From Kingdonia uniflora (taxonomy: Eukaryota; Streptophyta; Magnoliopsida; Ranunculales; Circaeasteraceae), in NCBI GenBank assembly GCA_014058105.1, contig JACGCM010001313.1, forward strand, positions 856,968 through 920,967: a stretch of DNA of 64,000 nucleotides. Reading direction: 5' to 3'. Both the position numbers and the translations under genes were made by a program. Below the pieces are notes generated by a model that made no database searches, was not told where the DNA came from, and saw only the letters and a list, made by a program, of their open reading frames with translations. This document shows positions 57,964 to 64,000 of the stretch, one piece after another (the stretch's first letter is position 1; every line of letters starts with the position of its first letter).

Positions 57964-58533
57964 TGTAATGACCAAATTCCGTAAGCTCGAAATGATTAAG
58001 AATTAGCTATCACACCAATGACCCTGTAACAATACTCTAATGGAAAGTAAGAAATATAAATAGGTGTTTTTAGGGTGGAAAACCTTTTAATCGGTAAAAA
58101 CCACGACCTCGTATGGAGGATTTTTGTGAAAGTATTTTTATTGCTTGAGGCGGATATCTTTATTATAAGTGATTTCTAAGTATAGAAATACTTTTAATCT
58201 CATAAATAAGATGTTTGTATAATATTTTTGGTCCCTGTCTCTTTTGGAACTTTTTCTTTATATAGGCTTTTCCTACTGCTCTTCATCGTGTTGGAGCACA
58301 CTTTCTAAATAATATGGTCAGTGGTGGTTGACTGAATAACTGATGAGTTCGTGGGAGACAAGTCTCTTTGACTGGGTTATACTTTCTGGGTTTAGATCGA
58401 TCCACGCTCTTGAATAGTTCATGGGGCTGGTTGGAATGTTGACTGGAGTGCTAAAAATGCGTGAGCCTGAGATAGAGGTAATTTGAGCTAGGTGAGTTCG
58501 ACTTTAAACAATATCTAGGGATAAGTCCCTACA
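57964..58533 (-). repeat. 3' LTR of right-edge Tat-like element
   Basis: TGTAATGACCAAATTCCG to ATAAGTCCCTACA, 570 bp, homologous to 26499-27087. The segment just to the right, read on minus, is GACTTTGGTCATGAGGGAGC, purine-rich as expected of a polypurine tract, so this is the 3' LTR. Confidence 0.75.
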
Positions 58534-58773
58534 ATCGCTCCCTCATGACCAAAGTCACGAGTGGCTTTGGTTGAGAAAGAAAATGTTAAAAAGTTGAAAT
58601 TCGGAACAGAATAATAATGACGTTTGACTGGGTGGAAGTTACGTGATATTGGGAAGTAATGGGTATTAAATGATGATGCGGATCCGGATGTATGCGACGG
58701 TTGCGTTTGAATGGTCACATCCGTAATAAATGATGACGCTTGGGAAAATATACCTGTACAATAAATGTAGGGT

Positions 58774-58783
58774 TATATAAATA
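58774..58783 (+). promoter_or_regulatory. TATA box upstream of antisense ORF A
   Basis: TATATAAATA lies 52 bp before ATG 58836, a close match to the plant TATA consensus. Confidence 0.45.
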
Positions 58784-58835
58784 GTACCTGTAGCAAATCT
58801 TTTAAACAGTTCCTTCTTGCGTAACGTTTTTTAAA

Positions 58836-59102
58836 ATGATGAAAACTCAGAGGATGGTTATTGAAGAGTGGATTGCGTCTGAAATGCAGAGGTTAAAGTT
58901 AAAATACTTGGGTGACCATTCCTTGGAAATGTCGATACCCACTCCTATTCATCTGACATACCAAGGCTTGTCAGAAGAGGAAGCGGTTGAAGCTGAGGAA
59001 GATTTCTCCTGTAAGTGGAGGTTTCATGTCATCGTCTTGATTGACGATGACCGGTGGAATTCATATGTTGGGATAGGTGTATCTGCGGGGCAGATATGCT
59101 AA
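58836..59102 (+). CDS. Antisense ORF A
   Basis: Eighty-eight codons starting MMKTQRMVIEEW. It shares an architecture with the minus ORF at 214-546: a short basic start, TPIP-type proline segment (residues about 36-40), an acidic patch EEEAVEAEEDF, then W-R-F-H followed by a hydrophobic strand. It has no recognised domain. The ATG chosen is the one aligned in both copies. It may be a separate small gene, since the next conserved ORF begins almost 1 kb downstream. Its role in the element is unknown. Confidence 0.55.
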   Translation: MMKTQRMVIEEWIASEMQRLKLKYLGDHSLEMSIPTPIHLTYQGLSEEEAVEAEEDFSCKWRFHVIVLIDDDRWNSYVGIGVSAGQIC

Positions 59103-60007
59103 TTTCTTGTGTCACCAGGGATTCTAACGTTTGACCCTCTTCATCTCTACTAACTCTTCAGAGGTGGTGGTTTAAGAGGTGGAGGTGATGGTAGTCGAGG
59201 AAGGAGACAACCAGCGGGAGTCTGCTTCTGCATTTCTATCATGTTGCAGCGATCAAAAAATTCTTAGTTTAAGAATTTGGTTCCAACACTGAGTTTACTG
59301 CTTTCGTAGCTTTCGCTTGAAGTTTGACTAGACTTAAACCAAACTCATGCAAGGGAAGCTCTATGTAGGTTCCAATATTTACTTTTCATCTGGGTGAAAG
59401 ATCATTGAAGCAAGAAGAACTAGAAGACATGATGCCCCGGCGTGCCTGAATAACCTGTGACTTTTAATAAATAGGGAAAACTTGTTATTTGTAAAGTACA
59501 TGGAGTTTGGTGCTAGACGAATAACATTTTGTTATATTCCTGAGGTCGATGTATTGAAAAACTTGTTATCTGTAAATTGTATCTAATGCTTTCGACATGA
59601 ATAAAAGTTGTTATTCAATAAACTGTATATAATATTTTTTTTAGAATCAAACTGAATTGTGTTGGGTATTGGGATGAATAATAGGTTATAAGTAATGGAA
59701 CAATGTTGTAGTGACGTTCGAACTAAGATAAGCACATGTGGATAATGACGTTGTGATGGAAAAATGACATTCTAATGTTTTTAACAGGTGAGGGAGAAAA
59801 AATTGTAAGGAATATGTAATCGTGGAAATTCGAGCTGCTATAGGTCTATAGACGTACAACTCAGGGTAGCGTAAGGTTGAGTATGGTAACTAATGTATGC
59901 ACCGATGAGGGGATAAGTTCAAATAATTTATTCTAAGATTCTAGGTTTTTTTGTTACGAGATATAAGGTAAAAAATTATGTTTTGGAGGGGAAAGTGTAT
60001 GAGAAAC

Positions 60008-60016
60008 ATATAAATA
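60008..60016 (+). promoter_or_regulatory. TATA-like box upstream of antisense ORF B
   Basis: ATATAAATA lies 40 bp before the ATG at 60056, in the same relative position as TATAAAAG before the homologous ORF at 17758. Confidence 0.4.
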
Positions 60017-60055
60017 CGAGTAGGATGATTTGTAAAAAATGGGGGATGGATTAGG

Positions 60056-60283
60056 ATGCTACGGACTCGATCTCATAGAATTCATCATGCCGCGGAAGAA
60101 CGATTGGCTATAAAAATTGCTAAAGTGCGGGAAAGGATCTTTGGTTCGTTTGGTTACGATGCAGAGCTACCAGTGAGGGAATATCAGGTCGAAGGTTTAG
60201 ATGTAAGGAGTAAAGAACTGGAGTATGCTCATTATTTTTATGAGGTGGGCTTTCGTGAATTAGTTAGGAATACGGTAGAATGA
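60056..60283 (+). CDS. Antisense ORF B
   Basis: Seventy-five codons beginning MLRTRSHRIHHAAEERLAIK. Residues about 20-40 (KVRERIFGSFGYDAEL) match EIREAIFGKQGYDAVL of the ORF at 17758, so start and frame are supported by homology. The frame continues after its TGA with ERLVDLTAKVEIKFKDLR, so the original protein may have been longer. The TATA-like box upstream suggests independent transcription. Function unknown. Confidence 0.5.
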   Translation: MLRTRSHRIHHAAEERLAIKIAKVRERIFGSFGYDAELPVREYQVEGLDVRSKELEYAHYFYEVGFRELVRNTVE

Positions 60284-61012
60284 GAAAGGTTGGTGGATTT
60301 GACTGCTAAAGTTGAGATTAAATTCAAAGATCTGAGGACCGACGAATAATGTGACGGGATGATATCGTTCAGTTTACTAAGGTTACGATTGATGTTGCAT
60401 AAAGCGTTGCTCATGAATAATGTAATTGCTTTGAATGTAACATAAATAATATAAGTCAATCGGGTCCTCTATAGGTGCGAATCTGTTTTAAGACTTTTTT
60501 AGCAATTAATTTGAATAATTTTGAAAATTTGCACAGTTTAGAAAATACTGTTAATTCCTATAAGTATGATAAACAATGACAGAAAAACAAAAATATGAAA
60601 ATACAGAAGCTTTTAGTTTTGTTTTGTATGTAAGGAAGTAGGAATCTGACATGTTACAGAGTGAGTCATCATGAGTGTGGGAAGGTCAGGAAAAGATATG
60701 AAAATAGGGGGGACAAATATGTTATAAAATTAGAGGAGTTGTAATGATAGAAATGTAGTTTTATTGAAAAGGTACAAGGCGTCTGACATGGATAATGGAA
60801 ATGACGCCTCGATTCTGGAATTGAGGACGGTTCGTGCGAGGTACAATAAATGTCAGCTACTTGAGAGAGAAAAGAGAAATAGTGTCTCTTCGTCTGTAAT
60901 CAAACGTTTTTCAACTTCCAAAAATTTGGAGAGCACACAGAGAGAGAGAGAGAGAGAGACAAAAAATCAAGGGATTTGATAAGGAGTTATCCGAAGGGGA
61001 TTAACGGTTGAA

Positions 61013-61158
61013 GATGGCAAAAGATACTGAGTCTCGTAGGTGGCTATACAGCAACGTCGTGAGGGAAAGGCTTGACGCAACTGTCGATTCTCATTCGGAT
61101 ACTGAAGGTTAGTAGAGATGTATGCAATATATTTTGATGTATATATGTTATATTTAAA

Positions 61159-61225
<67 letters not shown>

Positions 61226-63990
61226 AAAGAATGATAGATACCTTAACCTATTTGTAGGTCTAGCGTGAGAGGCATTTATGTAGAGTTGAAAACTTGCTTG
61301 TAGAAATCGTTGTTGTGATGGGTAGTTCATCTGTTAATGAGGTATCGACCTCTGGTCGAACAAATGATTCTGAGAGTGAGGTGGAAGTAGGATTGGAACA
61401 ATTCCCAGGTTTTTCTGGCCAGTTGATATCATATCCCCCTGGTTATGATACCTTTAGAGAGCTTTGTAAAGCCAAGGCGTTTGTAGGAGGGAAGTGGGGT
61501 AATTATGTAGAGTTTGCCAGTAGGCAGTTTAGGGGTTGTACGGTAGCGGTAGGGGAAGAGGATTTTGACCTGATAGCTGATTTGGAAGTGGAAAAATGAG
61601 ATAGGGGTATAGATGAATCGATCTCGTTAGAATATTTTGATGGGGATGTTCGGAGTGACCTCTCAGAGGGTTTTTTGTATTACTTACTCAATTAGAGTAT
61701 AGATTTAGCTTTCCCCTCACCAATTTGGTGAAGTGGATTTTAAATGCAATTGGGGCATGTCCTGTTCAAATGAACGAGAATATGTGGGAGGTAATAGCCG
61801 TGTATGACCATCATAATGAAAAATGGGATAAGGTGGGAAAAGTGAGGATGATAACCCCTGAGGACGTTTTGCAATTTTATGGGGTAAAGAATTATAAGGC
61901 CAGTGGGAGGTCATACTTCTGTGCGAGCGCAACTCGGTGTCGCTTCTTCGATCTGAATTCAGCAGGTCGTACCTGGAATGACAACGTCATATGGGTGAAG
62001 GGTAATTTCTTCAAAAAGATGACGAAAAACCTTTGAACTGCAAAATATAGTAAGTATAGACATGCATAGATAGAATTATTATTATATTGCATCGATAATT
62101 GTAGTTGATAATTAAAGATGTTGTTCATTGCAGGTGTGAAGTCTAAAGTAGAGAGGAAGGAATCTCTGTTGGACGAAGTTGCGGAGGAGGAGACTGAACT
62201 CGAATTTTTGTTGGAGGGACTCGGCCTGAGTATAAACAAGAGAGTTGATAGCAGGTCAAAAAAGGTTTGAAAAGATCAGTCGACCAGGTCGATGGCGGGT
62301 GTTAATAAAGGGATAAGGCAAGTGGTGAGGAGGCTCGAACCAATTTGTCCAAGACTCCTGGTACAGGCAGTTTGGCTCAGTCGAATCCTGTTACTACGAG
62401 CAAAATAGCTCTAAAATATATGAAAAAATGGATGTTAAAGGCTTTGCCGGCCTCTGGTACCACTGGAAGTGGTGAGACCGTAAAAGAGAAAAGGAGGGAA
62501 GTCAAACCTTCGGGGAAGTCAGGGGAGAAGGTCGCTGAGGGGTGATATGCCACGATGGATGACCTCAAAGAGGTCGCGGAAAGGGCTAGGTTGGCGGTTT
62601 TCCACGGAGAGGAAGACATGAGCAGGATTGTAAGTTTATATTTATCGGAAAGAACTGTCTAATACGTTTCGAGCTAATCGCTGAGATCGATTTAATTTTT
62701 ACAGGTTGTTCGTCATGTTAAGGGGATTTGGCTCGGTATTGAGGAAGAAAAAACTGAGCTGAAGAAGGCAAATATCGAGCTGGAAAAAGAATTAGCTCGA
62801 CCCAGGACTGATGCTCTAAAGGAAGTCAGACAGCTGAAGGCTTCTCATGTCGTGGCGATTGGTTAACTATAGGTAGAGACAAAGGCTAATCTAGATGAGA
62901 TGGTTAAGGAGCGTGACAGACTGGGGCGTTATTTGATGCTGAAGGGCTATTATGAGGAGGAGGTGGATGCCATTAAGGCGAACACCTATGTTGAGGAGCA
63001 AGATGAGGAGGAAGCGGAAGCGGTGGGGATCGTGGACGGTCTAGATGGTGTCTCTCGTCAGACGGTGTTTAACGACCAAGGAGATGATGCCGAAATCCCA
63101 GAGGGTAATAGTGAGAAGGTAGGGTAGAAGCGTGTGTTGGTATAAATATTTGTAAGTTGTTGAATTGTGTGTGGGGGAGAAACTTCTATAGATTGAATTT
63201 GTTTTATAAACCTCTTATAGGCACTTAGAGAAATGAGCCTCAGAATAAAAAATCTAGAGTCTGGACTTGCCAGGGAAAGATAGACCTTTAAAACCTTGTT
63301 ATCTGCGCAAGCGGAGCTGCAGGTTAGATTGGTATAGGTCTTTCGACCTGTATGTTATACCCCTATTAAATTAACACATAAATAGGGCATAGATGCATGG
63401 TAAAAATCCAATGCTATTAATATAAAGTAGCATATCGAAAGTATGTACCTTGTACGCTGAAAAAAACCTCATGAAATGTTTATCTGATAATGCGTTCCAA
63501 ACTTTTAGTCTAAAAATATTTGGATACCGCAGATGTTTAGAAATATTTTAGACTCTTTAGAAATGTAGTATGTATATATTCAAAGGTTTTCCTGAATCGA
63601 ACTGTACTTAAAATTGTTATATTCCCCCAGGTCGAATTAGATTCATCTCGCTCACGTGAGGGCGACATACTCATGTATAATCGGGAATTTGCAGAGCAGT
63701 TCGATAGGATGAAGGTGGTGAAAGAGAATAGAGAAGATCAATATGTAAAGGTACATTTTAATCTTGTGGAGGTGACCCGGGCTGTTTCTGACCTGACTCT
63801 TTAGGTCGATTGGAAAGATGCCGAAATAGGTAAGGGATTAAAAGAGCTAGCAGAGGTAACAGAATGTGTCGAGAAGCTTCAAAGCTGGGTTGACGCATTG
63901 GTTTTGAAGGGTAAGCAGGCCGACACGGTTCAATACCGTATTCAGGCGTTGGAAAGATCAGAGGAACGGTTTCGATATGATCTTTAGAAC
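61013..63990 (+). pseudogene. Antisense gene C, second copy, truncated by window edge
   Basis: Exon 1 (61013-61108) reads MAKDTESRRWLYSNVVRERL, ends VDSHSDTEG and is followed by GTTAGT; the nested copy ends ADSHSGVEG at the same place. Exon 2 (about 61318-62045) contains TFRELCKAKAFVGGKWGNYV, IGACPVQMNENMWEVI and FFDLNSAGRTWNDNVIWVKG, the gypsy-associated domain. Stops near 61599 and 61693 break it. Exon 3 (from about 62133) has KVERKESLLDEVAEEETELE. Later exons (62703-63127, 63218 onwards) are coiled coil (GYYEEEVDAIKANTYVEEQD; YNREFAEQFDRMK). Splice positions agree with 18640-22537, which supports a real spliced gene in the ancestor. Confidence 0.6.
61161..61222. repeat. (AT)31 microsatellite
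   Basis: An uninterrupted AT dinucleotide run of about 62 bp. It lies in the intron between exons 1 and 2 of antisense gene C. Confidence 0.95.
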
Positions 63991-64000
63991 TGTAGGAACG

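Larger units (their letters stand above)
57964..64000 (-). mobile_element. Tat-like Gypsy element, 3' end with antisense genes, runs off window
   Basis: From left: 3' LTR (57964-58533), polypurine tract (about 58534-58550), then antisense ORF A (58836), ORF B (60056) and the multi-exon gene C (61013 onwards). The LTR and the genes match the nested element at 17656-27087, and ORF A matches the left-edge element. By analogy, pol should lie right of the window on minus. This copy preserves the stretch that is lost from the left end of the nested copy. Confidence 0.7.

Overview
The window is nuclear DNA of a flowering plant, most likely a eudicot. It is AT-rich and intron-bearing, and almost every recognisable coding segment belongs to a plant transposable element or to a broken fragment of a plant gene. 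I see no intact single-copy host gene. The value of the window is as a record of nested transposition. Most reading frames carry stops or frameshifts.

Layout, left to right. (1) 1-1582: the 3' end of a Tat-like Ty3/Gypsy element on +, with an antisense ORF, a polypurine tract and an LTR. (2) 1583-9201: a cluster of related LTRs in alternating orientation, split by a 5.8-kb internally deleted Ty1/Copia element (1731-7578) and a SINE. At 8556-8679 two inverted LTRs meet head to head across two copies of tRNA-Lys sequence that include the CCA tail. (3) 9202-14370: mostly featureless AT-rich DNA. (4) 14370-31945: a decayed Athila-like Gypsy element on -. It is interrupted by a hAT-type MITE (16810-17526), by a second Tat-like element (about 17656-27087) and by a solo LTR (29039-31734, duplication CTCAT). 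(5) 33985-34471: a complete 487-bp TRIM. (6) 34640-35345: a FAR1/MULE-related transposase fragment. (7) 37651-46758: a complete CACTA element (GAG target duplication) without visible transposase. It carries exon fragments of an NADPH oxidase, an IDM1-like PHD/acetyltransferase protein, a kinesin-4 and an unidentified plant protein, plus LINE pieces. (8) 47408-49180: a shugoshin-like pseudogene. (9) about 51560-57330: a Mutator-like transposase pseudogene split by a solo LTR (51923-54489, duplication ATTAC) of the same family as the one at 29039. (10) 57964-64000: the 3' end of a third Tat-like element on -, running off the window.

The strongest biological theme is the Tat-like family. All three copies carry genes antisense to gag-pol, between pol and the 3' LTR. 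Two small ORFs begin M-x-x-TR, and one long multi-exon gene encodes a domain resembling the plant 'putative gypsy type transposon' family followed by long coiled coils. TATA-like boxes lie 40-80 bp upstream of the small ORFs. The tRNA-Lys copies at 8556-8679 match the primer-binding sites of these elements (TGGCGCC-type), so the primer, the PBS and a by-product of reverse transcription all appear in one window.
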